A stretch of 64,000 nucleotides of DNA. It comes from Archivesica marissinica. Taxonomy: Eukaryota; Mollusca; Bivalvia; Venerida; Vesicomyidae. The stretch spans positions 85,154,850-85,218,849 of the forward strand of contig CM026386.1 of NCBI GenBank assembly GCA_014843695.1, read 5' to 3'. Both the position numbers and the translations under genes were made by a program. The notes below the pieces were generated by a model that ran no database searches, was not told the DNA's origin, and saw only the letters and a program-made list of their open reading frames with translations. Of the stretch, positions 35,895 to 47,138 are shown one piece after another; position 1 is the stretch's first letter; every line of letters begins with the position of its first letter.

Positions 35895-35992
35895 CAACAA
35901 TGCCACATATAAGCTTTCATCCACGCCAACGAGAGTGATTAATATAAGTCGTTAAAGCTTGTTTCGTAATCCTTGCAAAATAAATAAAGTGT
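35895..35992 (+). mobile_element. SINE 3' end (family C-type tail)
   Basis: GCTTTCATCCACGCCAACGA, GAGTGATTAATATAAGTCG, CTTGTTTCGTAATCC and AAATAAATAAA match the tail of the 22.0-22.2 kb SINE. Its 5' half is missing; the minisatellite takes its place. Confidence 0.75.
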
Positions 35993-36139
35993 ATACTTGA
36001 TTGTGTTATGATATAATAAGTGATGTGTTTATTATATGTAAATGGATTGGACTATAATAAAGATTGAACTATACATATGTTACAGTTCACGATGAAGAAC
36101 TGGCACTTTGCTGGTCCACTCGTTAAACAATAAATGTAA

Positions 36140-36320
36140 GCCGTGATAGCGCTGTGATAGGGCGTTCGCTTCAGATGCGAAAGGTCCGGAGTTTGACGCC
36201 CGCTGGAGCCGTTACGATTGTGCCCTTATGCAAGGCATTTAAATTCTCTATTGCCTCTTCTCTCTCCCTCGTGGCCATGGATTCTATCAGGAATGAGGTC
36301 TCGAGAGTGATTAATATAGT
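36140..36320 (+). mobile_element. SINE family C, tail truncated by a following SINE
   Basis: Head TAGCGCTGTGATAGGGCGTT, GCTTCAGATGCGAAAGGTCC, body GTGCCCTTATGCAAGGCATT and CCTCGTGGCCATGGATTCTA, ending at GAGAGTGATTAATATA where a SINE family D head begins. Confidence 0.85.
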
Positions 36321-36578
36321 GGCATCCGTGGTCCATTGGTAGAGCGTCGGATTTGGAATCGATCGGTCCCGAGTTCGATACTCGGTCAGGCAACGTATGT
36401 AGTGTCATTGAGCAAGGCACCTCACACACATTGCTTAGTACTGGTTAACCACTTAGGTCGGTTAAGCTTGCCAAGGAAAACATGTCTACGTCTCCGCAAG
36501 GGGTTTGACATTAATGGAACATACATACAATATAAGTTGTAAGAACTTGTTTCGCAATAGAGCTAAAATAAATTTGTA
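36321..36578 (+). mobile_element. SINE family D, full length
   Basis: tRNA-like head (GGTCCATTGGTAGAGCGTCG, B-box CGAGTTCGATACTCGG), body GTGTCATTGAGCAAGGCACC, GGTTAACCACTTAGGTCGGT and CGCAAGGGGTTTGACATTAA, then the family C tail TAAGAACTTGTTTCGCAATA ... AAATAAAT. Two different heads thus share one tail. Confidence 0.85.
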
Positions 36579-36724
36579 TAAATTAATACGGGCTAGTATG
36601 ATAATAACATTTCGTTTACTCGTATTTTATTGCTCAATTCATTTTACATAGATATGTATATTTCAAGACATGACCATTTCAGGAAAAGCAAACGGGTCGT
36701 GCCACAAGTTCTAACAACATTATT

Positions 36725-36830
36725 GACGGCCCTTCCCGGAGTTACGGCCCCTACCTGAGTTACGGCCCCTACCGGAGTTACGGCCCCTACCGGAGTTACG
36801 GCCCGTCCCGAAGTAACGGCCCTTCCTGAC
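36725..36830. repeat. 18-bp tandem repeat, about 6 copies
   Basis: Units of ACGGCCCCTACCGGAGTT, GC-rich within AT-rich DNA. Confidence 0.9.
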
Positions 36831-36839
36831 TATACAACA

Positions 36840-37490
36840 CCGACTATAAGCACATTCTCTAATATTAAAAATGCTTTTCAAAACATATTTAATGCTCATT
36901 AGAACAGCATTAGAATAACCCGTGATTATTTGAAAACAGACGGTTCTCTGAAGAATCCTTTGAACCGAGACTCATGCATACGGTTTCATTCCATAAAACT
37001 GAGATGGCTAAATAAACTGGTCCAATCAATCATAAATGTATCGATTTTCAACATCAGATATCAGTTGAATTTACCTGGAAGTTTTGTACTTGAGAGCTGT
37101 AAGCCTGCCTCTAATCGCATCCATTAGGGTGTTAAAACCCGCGTCTCAATTACCAAGAAGTTTTGTACCTGATGAATGTAAACGCGGTCTATGATTAATT
37201 TCATCAAATCCTTCATAAAGATTATCCTTTTACACGTTGATTGCGCGTCCGTGCCCTCGTGGGACTTCCGCCTCATTAATGACACGTACTGTATAAACTT
37301 ATCGTCTGTTCCAACGTTTTTCATTTGTTTGACAGGAGACATATTCAATAATATATAAGATAAAGATTGTAATTAATTTGTTTATTACTAGATCAGTTTT
37401 ATGGGGGAGCAACGTTCATATCATCTTGATCGTTAGTTAGTTGTATTTAATGACGATATTTGCTAGTTTGTGTAAATAAATATACAAAAT
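36840..37490. other. No gene seen
   Basis: Unassigned sequence. Two similar segments (GAAGTTTTGTAC(T/C)TGA near 37079 and 37160) suggest an old internal duplication. No convincing exon. Confidence 0.4.
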
Positions 37491-37496
37491 GGTCAT

Positions 37497-37712
37497 TCTT
37501 GGCCGAGTCGTTGCATCCTATAGCATAGCTATTTGCCTTTCACCGCTGTAGGTTCGAATCCCACATGGGGTGTCTAATATTTTCATGTGGCTATCTAACT
37601 GGCATGCGGAAGGTCGGTGGATCTACCCGGATGCACGTCAGTGCCTGAAATGCTGCACAGAGCGACATTCGGATGGGGGTCTTCATTCACCAACAATAAT
37701 ATCATGTAACTC
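37497..37712 (+). mobile_element. SINE family A copy
   Basis: Leu/Ser-tRNA-like head (CTTGGCCGAGTCGTTGCATC, B-box AGGTTCGAATCCCAC), then GCGGAAGGTCGGTGGATCTA, GTCAGTGCCTGAAATGCTGC, and end GGGGGTCTTCATTCACCAAC. It abuts a LINE fragment. Confidence 0.8.
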
Positions 37713-38040
37713 CGAAGATAAACCTAGTGGCATAACAATAGACAATACACTGTTTTGGAACTCTCAAATTGATAATGTTATCAAGAACAGTAATTCCTTG
37801 TTATATGTGTTGTCTCGAATCAAGCCATTCCTTTCTATACGTATATGAGCATGGTGTTTTTTAATTCCTACATTTTACCACGTCTAGACTAGTGTTGTGT
37901 CATTTGGTGGAACTGTAATGCATATTTAGAAGATACAATTGTTAAAATTCTAAAAAACGTTCCGCACGACTAAATCTTGACAAAGACTTGTACGTTCCTT
38001 CTTCAGAACCTTTCTCAAACAAACACCATACATGCCAAAT
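37713..38040 (+). pseudogene. LINE reverse transcriptase, C-terminal fragment
   Basis: The frame reads SGITIDNTLFWNSQIDNVIK then NSLLYVLSRIKPFLSI, and after a stop continues with YILPRLD and a WWNCN-like block. This is the region after the catalytic core in non-LTR retrotransposons of the Jockey/CR1/RTE-type assemblage (the LGVTID.L.W..HI pattern). Stops and frameshifts are present and both ends are truncated, so it is dead. The open frame at 37570-37848 is a chance fusion of the preceding SINE with this fragment. Confidence 0.7.
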
Positions 38041-38124
38041 TTCATGCAATTTATCGATAGTGTCATTTAAGGCACACACGTTCCACCGTGACAGCGGGTT
38101 GACCAGGGCCCGATGATATAAAAC

Positions 38125-38211
38125 TGTTCTCAGATCTCAAACATCGGGGTCAAGAAATTTGATCGGTTGAGTCTGAGATTTGCTCTTGCGAACTTCGAAC
38201 TGAGCTTGAGT
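38125..38211. repeat. Copy of the dispersed repeat first seen at 2977-3285, left half
   Basis: GGTTGAGTCTGAGATTTGCTC and CTGAGCTTGAG match the 3.2-kb copies. The repeat is interrupted by SINE B and a MITE and resumes at 38658. Confidence 0.6.
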
Positions 38212-38408
38212 GTGTGTTTTACGTTTATTTATCGTCGCTACCAGTTGCTCATATGAGCAACGCCTCCTGAAGAGATTAGTCATTGTCGATTGTTGGAGGA
38301 TAGTGCAATGATAGACAGAGACCCATTCCAGAGTCTCCTCTGTTTCTTTTACGTGCACGGTGTACAGCACCGACACGAGACCTCGGTTTAATGTCCCATC
38401 TGAAAGCA
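38212..38408 (-). mobile_element. SINE family B copy
   Basis: Minus-strand copy with 3' end TAGCGACGATAAATAAACGT, body CATTGCACTATCCTCCAACA and GGGACATTAAACCGAGGTCT. The head is missing. Confidence 0.8.
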
Positions 38409-38416
38409 AAGCTTAA

Positions 38417-38653
38417 CCCTTTCAACACCACAGACCTCTAAAATTGGCTTACAAAAAAGTGTAGATCCAGATTAGCCGGCTCGTGACGAGCCGTCTCATC
38501 AGAATCTGCACTTTATTCAAGTAATATAACTATTTTTAGAAGAAAAAAAACCCATTTTGATAAATGAACTGATCCAAATGTAATTTTGTTATTAATTTAT
38601 TGGTCTAAAAATATCATGGACCAGTCCATGTCAGTTACTTGGTGTTGAATGGG
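38417..38653. mobile_element. piggyBac-type MITE (237 bp) with TTAA target duplication
   Basis: Terminal repeats CCCTTTCAACACCA and, inverted at the right, CCCATTCAACACCA are flanked by TTAA at 38413-38416 and 38654-38657. An internal palindrome CGGCTCGTGACGAGCCG lies at about 38479-38495, inside a longer imperfect hairpin. No coding capacity. Confidence 0.85.
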
Positions 38654-38657
38654 TTAA

Positions 38658-38720
38658 GCCTGAGATTGAATGAACAGTTTATAACATCGATGTCAGGAAC
38701 TGAAAACGTCGTCTCGTAAT
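38658..38720. repeat. Dispersed repeat, right half
   Basis: CCTGAGATTGAATGAACAGT, TTATAACATCGATGTCAGGA and a following CTGAAAAC match the 2977-3285 repeats. Continuity across the SINE and MITE shows both inserted into one older repeat. Confidence 0.55.
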
Positions 38721-38987
38721 GCAAGTGCACATTTGATAAACGCGATCTCTAAAGCATGTTTCGCTGTAGTCGACAGTAATTGACTTTAAGTTTTACTCAG
38801 CATACGGGGGTCGTGTTGATAATAAAGAAATTATATTTAATCCGTGATCGAGTGAGCTAGCACGCTGTTGCGTTATTAGAACTCGTCTTTCGTCACAATC
38901 ATCAGGGCTGTGTGTTCGATCCATATCGAGCACAGGTGGTAAGTTGATGACATGTGCGAGAAAGTTGTATGTCGCTTGCGAAGTTAT

Positions 38988-39084
38988 GTGTGTTTTACGT
39001 TTATTCATCGTCGCTACCGGTTGCCCATATGAGCGACGTCTCCTGAAGAGATTAGTCAGTTTAGATTTTGGAGGATAGTGCAGT
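38988..39084 (-). mobile_element. SINE family B, 3' half
   Basis: GTGTGTTTTACGTTTATTCA and CGCTACCGGTTGCCCATATG up to TTGGAGGATAGTGCA, where a plus-strand SINE C body starts at once. It is a fused pair in opposite orientations. Confidence 0.75.
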
Positions 39085-39265
39085 GGAGTTCGAGCCCCGC
39101 TGGGGCCGTTACGATTGTGCCCTTAGGCAAGGCATTTAAATTCCAAGTTACCTCTTCTACCTCCCTCATGGCGATGGATTCCATCAGGAATAATGTCTCG
39201 AGAGTGATTAATAGAAGTTGAAAGAACTTGTTTCGCAATCGAGCTAAAATAAATCTGTATAAACT
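39083..39265 (+). mobile_element. SINE family C, headless copy
   Basis: Starts at the B-box (GGAGTTCGAGCCCCGC), continues GTGCCCTTAGGCAAGGCATT, CATGGCGATGGATTCCATCA, and the full tail GAGTGATTAATAGAAGTTG to AAATAAATCTG. Confidence 0.8.
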
Positions 39266-39304
39266 AGAGTACTCATATACAGTGTTGGCCTTTTTTATAT
39301 ATTG

Positions 39305-39870
39305 AAGCCACTGTTGCCGAGCGGTTAATGGCGTTGACTTCAAATCACTTGTCCCTCCCTGTATGTTCTATTCCCACTGGGTCCCTGTATGTTCAATTCC
39401 CACTGGGTCCCTGTATGTTCAATTCCCACTGGGTCCCTGTATGTTCAATTCCCACTGGGTCCCTGTATGTTCAATTCCCACTGGGTCCCTGTATGTTCAA
39501 TTCCCACTGGGTCCCTGTATGTTCTATTCCCACTGGGTCCCTGTATGTTCTATTCACACTGGGTCCCTGTATGTTCTATTCCCACTGGGTCCCTGTATGT
39601 TCTATTCCCACTGGGTCCCTGTATGTTCAATTCCCACTGGGTCCCTGTATGTTCAATTCCCACTGGGTCCCTGTATGTTCAATTCCCACTGGGTCCCTGT
39701 ATGTTCAATTCCCACTGGATATGTCGCATTATTTCTATAGTTCAAGTGAGGAAGCTATCCTGCTGACGTACGGTGGGTGGAAGGTCGATGGTTCTAACCT
39801 AGTTCCCGTCTGTGTCTGAAATACTGCTCAAAGGGTAACGTTGGGTCTCCCAACGCGCATCTTGCACTAT
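39305..39870 (+). mobile_element. SINE family A copy with amplified B-box
   Basis: Head TTGCCGAGCGGTTAATGGCG, GACTTCAAATCA, then the B-box segment amplified as a 26-bp minisatellite, then the body TTCAAGTGAGGAAGCTATCC, GGTGGGTGGAAGGTCGATGG, CCCGTCTGTGTCTGAAATAC and GGGTCTCCCAACGCGC. Confidence 0.8.
39352..39718. repeat. 26-bp minisatellite at the SINE B-box, 14 copies
   Basis: Units of CTGTATGTTCAATTCCCACT then GGGTCC, almost identical. GTTCAATTCCCAC is the B-box and 3' T-stem of the surrounding tRNA-like head. Confidence 0.95.
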
Positions 39871-39939
39871 CCTCCAAAAAGTAATGTACTTCTAGAAGCG
39901 TAGTACCATATTACTTAAACGGGAAAAACAAGACTCGCA

Positions 39940-40800
39940 CACGCTCGCTCGCTCAAAGGGTTCGCCGGAAGCGTGGGTAAACACACGCAACCATTATCAT
40001 CTACTGGTATACACACAGGAGTTCGTATGTCTTGTCTGTCACAGTGTGTGTTAGCACTTCATGATAAAATAGTTACATATAGATTACACGAACAATACCC
40101 ATGAATACCAGAGCCATGTGGAAATCTATACCGTGTCACGAATATTTCCCTTAAAGCTAACGGAGAAAAAAAACTCATTTTCTCCGAAGTTCGCACAACA
40201 GAAACCTCCCGTATATTAGTTGTACGTTCACAGCACAACAAATGCGTTCTGTTCCAACTTTAAATTAATTAGCTAATGGGTGCTGGAGTAATTTGGTGGC
40301 CCAGACCAGACTCCATTGATCAATTTTGCCTCAATAATTAATGTATGAGAGAAAGGCAAACCAGCATCTATAAATATAAGTATGGCACGACATGCGGTCA
40401 TAAAAATCCCCAGAAGCTATCTGGCAGTCGGACGATGGCAAAATGTCAAAGAAATTGAAACCAATCGATTGATAACTCAGTACGTTACACAATTTAACAA
40501 TATTTTGATTAATTAGGACGTTATGTCCTTGCATTCAAGATATTCTTCGACTTGTAAAGGCGACGCTATTAATCAATCAAGTCTGAAATGGCAATATATT
40601 TAATTAAAGAATCTATCAATACGACTGTAGTTGTCTGTCGTAAGCATTGATATATACGTCAGAAAAAAACTGTTAGTTTACGTGTATCTACTAATTCAGA
40701 TAACTGATGGTCACGGGTTCGATTAAATTATTAATTTGGTACATATACGCATTGGATTTAATATAATATAATACTCTGGTCGTTTGAAGACAGTTCCCGT
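39940..40800. other. No gene seen
   Basis: Unassigned sequence without a recognisable domain. Short open frames here lack splice or coding support. Confidence 0.35.
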
Positions 40801-40835
40801 GTCTCATTTATATGAAAAAGTTGGCAGTTTCTTAC

Positions 40836-40951
40836 GGAGGTTGGTGCACCCAAGTACTGGTTAACAGCTGGAGCCTGCCCAGGAAAGGTGTTGTTAGGTA
40901 AACTGCCCGCCGGCGATATAGCCCGAAATGGTGCTGATGCAGGCGTAAAAC
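40836..40951 (-). CDS. Possible internal exon of an unidentified minus-strand gene
   Basis: A 116-nt open segment is bounded by an acceptor (ATATTTCAG) and a donor (GTAAGA at 40835-40830), phase 1 in and phase 0 out. It encodes about 38 residues rich in Pro, Ala and Asn, including FTPASAPFRAISPAGS and NNTFPGQAPAVNQYLG. I recognise no domain. It lies on the same strand as the sushi gene but 21 kb away. Splice-site support is reasonable, coding support weak. Confidence 0.35.
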
Positions 40952-41039
40952 CTGAAATATATATAACATATAACCAATACAGATACATCGGACGTACGAG
41001 TGAAATAGTTTCAAACATTTACTCAAGCATAGTCGTCTG

Positions 41040-41400
41040 AAGTTTCAATTGTAAGTGAACGGAAACATGTTAAATAACATACCCCACCCACCTACTTACC
41101 AATACACGTATGTGTCAGATGACGTTACGGGCACGTGGCGTATTGACCACAACATGGCGGCGTGTTGATAGTCACGTGGTATATAGTCACGTTAATGCAA
41201 TCTCTACAGAGTTCAGATGACTGTACGAGCAGCTTATTGACCTATGTCACAGTAAAGCATATAGCCATAGGCCTACTATTTGTTGAGGGTCTCATGGTAG
41301 ATTAACTTTTGTTAAATGAGTTCTCTCGTATAATAACGTCTTTATTAGTGTTATTATCATTATCGTTGTCGTTGTCGTCATTGCCGTTGTTGTTGTCGTT
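41040..41400. other. No gene seen
   Basis: Unassigned sequence with an irregular trinucleotide run (GTTGTCGTTGTCGTCATTGC) at about 41365-41400 in front of the SINE. Confidence 0.4.
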
Positions 41401-41404
41401 ATCA

Positions 41405-41690
41405 TTCTCCGTGCCCTAGTGGTTAAGGCGTCCGCCTACGGAGCGGGAGGTCGAAGGTTCGAATCACGTCAGGGGTCCGTTCTGATATGGCCTATTGGAG
41501 AGCCGCCAGCTAGTTAAATAATAATTACCGATTGCCTACCAGTCTGGCGCCAGACATAGAATCATATGATTCGGGACGTACTGATGTTCATAAAAAGAGG
41601 TGTCTCATAAGTCAGAAATGGCTGGCCCTTTAAATAGGGGATGACACTATAATAAACTAACACTTTACTTTTATTATTATTATTATTACT
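41405..41690 (+). mobile_element. tRNA-derived SINE, fifth type, with (TTA)n tail
   Basis: Head GTGCCCTAGTGGTTAAGGCG ... GTCGAAGGTTCGAATCACG has A- and B-boxes, but no acceptor-stem pairing, so it is not a tRNA gene. The body is unlike families A-D and ends in a (TTA)n tract at about 41670-41690. Confidence 0.65.
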
Positions 41691-42135
41691 GAAGTACGAC
41701 TTGAATAGCAGAGTATGTGTGTACGTGTGCGTGCGTGTGTGCGTGCATAGTCGTCATTAAAACGAAATCACTGTAACTAACGAGTAAATAATCTACTTTA
41801 TGATAATGTCAGTTTTTATATATTCCAATTCAGAATAGTGTCTCAGTAGCAAGCAGATATGGATGGTATTGCCTATCATATTATTATTATTTATTTCTCT
41901 ATAAGTCCCTGTCTCTAGAACAATCTCTTAAAAGCTTCTTTTCTGATAGGTATCATTATGCCATGAATATGTAAATAGTAGTGTCGTATATTGATTGCTA
42001 TTTAAGGTAAGACTCCCAGATAAACGTTCCGCTCGTGTAATCCCCCGTTTCAAGTCGGCTTCAATCTGTACATGTACTTATGCACGTAACCGTCTTTGTA
42101 CGTCTATCGCATAGTTGCAATGGCAACTAAATGCT

Positions 42136-45100
42136 GTGCAATACAATACGTTGCGATGCGATGCGATGCGATGCGATGCGATAAAATACGCTACGCTGTG
42201 CTACGACACGATAGTCTACGCTGCGATGCGATACTCTACGGTAGTCTACAATACACTAGCATATACTACGATACACTACGAAACACTACAATATAGTACG
42301 ATTCAATGCTATCTAATACTATACAATACAATACGATACAATACTATACAATACTATACAATACGATAAAATACTATACAATACGATACAATACGATAAA
42401 ATACTATACAATACGATACAATACGATAAAATACGATACAATACTATACAATACGATAAAATACTATACAATACTATACAATACGATAAAATACGATACA
42501 ATACTATACAATACGATAAAATACTATACAATACGATACAATACGATAAAATACGATACAATACTATACAATACGATACAATACGATAAAATACGATACA
42601 ATACGATAAAATACGATACAATACGATAAAATACTATACAATACAATACAATACTATACAATACTATACAATACTATACTATACTATACAATACTATACA
42701 ATACTATACAATACTATACGATACTATACAATACTATACAATACTATACAATACTATACTATACAATACTATACAATACGATACTATACAATACGATACA
42801 ATACTATACTATACTATACAATACTATACAATACTATACAATGCTATACAATACTATACAATACTATACAATACTATACAATACGATACTATACTATACT
42901 ATACAATACTATTCTATACAATACTATACAATACTATACAATACGATACTATACAATACTATACAATACTATACAATACGATACTATACGATACTATACA
43001 ATACTATACAATACTATACTATACTATACAATACTATACAATACGATACTATACAATACTATACAATACTATACAATACAATACTATACAATACTATACA
43101 ATACATACATACAATACTATACAATACTATACAATACTATACAATACATACTATACAATACTATACAATACTATACAATACTATACAATACTATACAATA
43201 CGATACAATACTATACAATATATACAATACGATACTATACTATACAATACAATACTATACTATACAATACAATACTATACAATACGATACTATACTATAC
43301 AATACGATACTATACTATACAATACGATACAATACTATACTATACAATACTATACAATACGATACTATACTATACAATACTATACAATACTATACAATAC
43401 AATACTATACAATACTATACAATACTATACAATACTATACAATACTATACAATACTATACAATACTATACAATACTATACAATACTATACAATACTATAC
43501 AATACTATACAATACAATACTATACAATACTATACAATACTATACAATACTATACAATACTATACAATACTATACAATACTATACAATACTATACAATAC
43601 GATACAATACTATACAATACGATACAATACTATACAATACGATACTATACTATACGATACTATACAATACTATACAATACGATACTATACGATACTATAC
43701 AATACTATAAAATACTATACAATACTATACAATACTATACAATACAATACTATACAATACTATACAATACTATACAATACTATACAATACTATACAATAC
43801 TACAATAATATACAATAATACAATACTATACAATACTATACTATACAATACTATACAATACTATACAATACTAACAATACAATACTATACAATACTATAC
43901 TATACATACTATACAATACTATACAATACATACATACAATACTATACAATACTATACAATACAATACAATACTATACAATACTATACAATACAATACTAT
44001 ACAATACAATACTATACAATACTATACAATACTATACAATACTATACAATACAATACTATACAATACAATACAATACAATACTACAATACAATACTATAC
44101 AATACTATACTATACAATACAATACAATACAATACAAAACATACAATACTATACAACTATACAATACTATACAATACTATACAATACTATACAATACTAT
44201 ACAATACTATACAATACGATACTATACAATACTATACAATACTACAATACTATACAATACTATACAATACTATACAATACGATACTATACAATACTATAC
44301 AATACTACAAACATACAATACAATACTATACAATACTATACAATACTATACAATACTATACAATACTATACAATACGATACTATACAATACTATACAATA
44401 CTATACAATACTATACAATACTATACAATACTATACAATACTATACAATACTATACAATACTATACAATACGATACTATACAATACTATACAATACTATA
44501 CTATACAATACTATACAATACTATACAATACTATACGATACTATACAATACTATACAATACTATACAATACTATACAATACTATACAATACTATACAATA
44601 CTATACATACTATACAATACTATACAATACTATACAATAATATACAATACTATACAATACTATACAATACTATACAATACTATACAATACTATACAATAC
44701 TATACAATACTATACAATACTATACTATACTATACAATAATATACAATACTATACAATACTATACAATACTATACAATACTATACAATACTATACATACT
44801 ACACAATACTATACAATACTATACAATACAATACTATACAATATATACAATACTAACAATACGATACTATACAATACTATACATACTATACATACTATAC
44901 AATACTATACAATACAACAATACTATACAATACTATACAATACGATAAAATACTATACAATACTATACAATACTATACAATACTATACTATACTATACAA
45001 TAATATACTATACTATACAATACTATACAATACTATACAATACTATACAATACTATACTATAGTATACAATACTATACTATACAATACTATACTATACTA

Positions 45101-46138
45101 TACAATACAATACCATACAATACCATACAATACAACACAATACCATACAATACTATACAATACAATACAATACCATGCAATACTATACAATACAATACAA
45201 TACCATACAATACCATACAATACAATACCATACAATACCATACAATACCATACAATTCAATACCATACAATACCATACAATACAATACCATACAATACAA
45301 TACAATACCATACAATACCATACAATACAATACCATACAATACCATACAATACCATACAATACAATAAAATACCATACCATACTATACAATACAATACAA
45401 TACCATACAATACCATACCATACAATACCATACAATACCATACCATACAATACCATACAATACAATACAATACCATACAATACCATACAATACAATACCA
45501 TACAATACCATACAATACAATACAATACCATATAATACTATACAATACCATAAAATACCATACAATACAATACTATGCAATACTATACAATACAATACAA
45601 TACACTTTGTATACCTATCCAATACTATCAATACTATACAATACTATACAATACTATACACTACCAATACTATACCATACTATACTATACATACTATACA
45701 ATACTATACAATACTATACAATACGTACAATACTATACCAATACAATACAATACTTACTATAGATCCTATACAATACTACAATACTATACATACGATACA
45801 ATACAATACAATACAATACGATACAATACAATACGATCCAATACGATACAATACGATACAATACAATACAATACGATACAATACAATACGATACGATACA
45901 ATACAATACGATCCAATACAATACTATACAATAAATACAATACGATACAATACAATACGATACAATACGATACAATACAATACGATACGATACAATACAA
46001 TACGATACAATCCAATACAATACGATCCAATACAATACGATACAATACGATACAATACAATACGATCCAATACAATACGATACGATCCAATACAATACGA
46101 TCCAATACAATACGATACAATACAATACGATACAATAC
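42136..46138. repeat. Zoned pentanucleotide array, about 4 kb
   Basis: A near-continuous 5-bp repeat in zones: GATGC (42150-42185), mixed CTACG types (to 42310), ATACGATAAA/ATACA (to 42640), ATACTATACA (to 45100), ATACCATACA (to 45590), a mixed patch, then ATACGATACA (45785 to the gap). TAC is kept while the neighbouring bases change by zone. Long open frames rich in Tyr and Ile (or Ile-Val-Leu-Tyr on the other strand) are repeat artefacts. Confidence 0.98.
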
Positions 46139-47138
46139 NNNNNNNNNNNNNNNNNNNNNNNNNNNNNNNNNNNNNNNNNNNNNNNNNNNNNNNNNNNNNN
46201 NNNNNNNNNNNNNNNNNNNNNNNNNNNNNNNNNNNNNNNNNNNNNNNNNNNNNNNNNNNNNNNNNNNNNNNNNNNNNNNNNNNNNNNNNNNNNNNNNNNN
46301 NNNNNNNNNNNNNNNNNNNNNNNNNNNNNNNNNNNNNNNNNNNNNNNNNNNNNNNNNNNNNNNNNNNNNNNNNNNNNNNNNNNNNNNNNNNNNNNNNNNN
46401 NNNNNNNNNNNNNNNNNNNNNNNNNNNNNNNNNNNNNNNNNNNNNNNNNNNNNNNNNNNNNNNNNNNNNNNNNNNNNNNNNNNNNNNNNNNNNNNNNNNN
46501 NNNNNNNNNNNNNNNNNNNNNNNNNNNNNNNNNNNNNNNNNNNNNNNNNNNNNNNNNNNNNNNNNNNNNNNNNNNNNNNNNNNNNNNNNNNNNNNNNNNN
46601 NNNNNNNNNNNNNNNNNNNNNNNNNNNNNNNNNNNNNNNNNNNNNNNNNNNNNNNNNNNNNNNNNNNNNNNNNNNNNNNNNNNNNNNNNNNNNNNNNNNN
46701 NNNNNNNNNNNNNNNNNNNNNNNNNNNNNNNNNNNNNNNNNNNNNNNNNNNNNNNNNNNNNNNNNNNNNNNNNNNNNNNNNNNNNNNNNNNNNNNNNNNN
46801 NNNNNNNNNNNNNNNNNNNNNNNNNNNNNNNNNNNNNNNNNNNNNNNNNNNNNNNNNNNNNNNNNNNNNNNNNNNNNNNNNNNNNNNNNNNNNNNNNNNN
46901 NNNNNNNNNNNNNNNNNNNNNNNNNNNNNNNNNNNNNNNNNNNNNNNNNNNNNNNNNNNNNNNNNNNNNNNNNNNNNNNNNNNNNNNNNNNNNNNNNNNN
47001 NNNNNNNNNNNNNNNNNNNNNNNNNNNNNNNNNNNNNNNNNNNNNNNNNNNNNNNNNNNNNNNNNNNNNNNNNNNNNNNNNNNNNNNNNNNNNNNNNNNN
47101 NNNNNNNNNNNNNNNNNNNNNNNNNNNNNNNNNNNNNN
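46139..47138. other. Assembly gap, 1000 N
   Basis: Exactly 1000 N, a placeholder, between the pentanucleotide array and a 2.2-kb tandem duplication. Both flanks would be hard to assemble. Confidence 1.

Noticed and set aside
28287..35938. Long frames with Thr/Pro/Gln/Tyr or Gly/Trp/Val/Leu repeats, some crossing the N gap
   Set aside because: All frames of a stop-free minisatellite unit with variable (AAAC) length are open. There is no unique sequence, start context or domain, and frames shift between units.
36321..36393. Possible tRNA gene
   Set aside because: A- and B-boxes are present but the acceptor ends do not pair. It is the head of a dispersed SINE with other copies at 53.4 and 54.2 kb.
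39328..39819. Three overlapping frames of 125-163 codons
   Set aside because: All three frames are open because the 26-bp minisatellite lacks stops and cycles through the frames. It is SINE sequence.
41407..41475. Possible tRNA gene
   Set aside because: Internal promoter boxes but no acceptor-stem pairing, and a SINE-like body with (TTA)n tail follows.
42096..46138. Tyr/Ile-rich and Leu/Tyr/Ile-rich frames up to several hundred codons
   Set aside because: Products of the pentanucleotide array, open by composition only.
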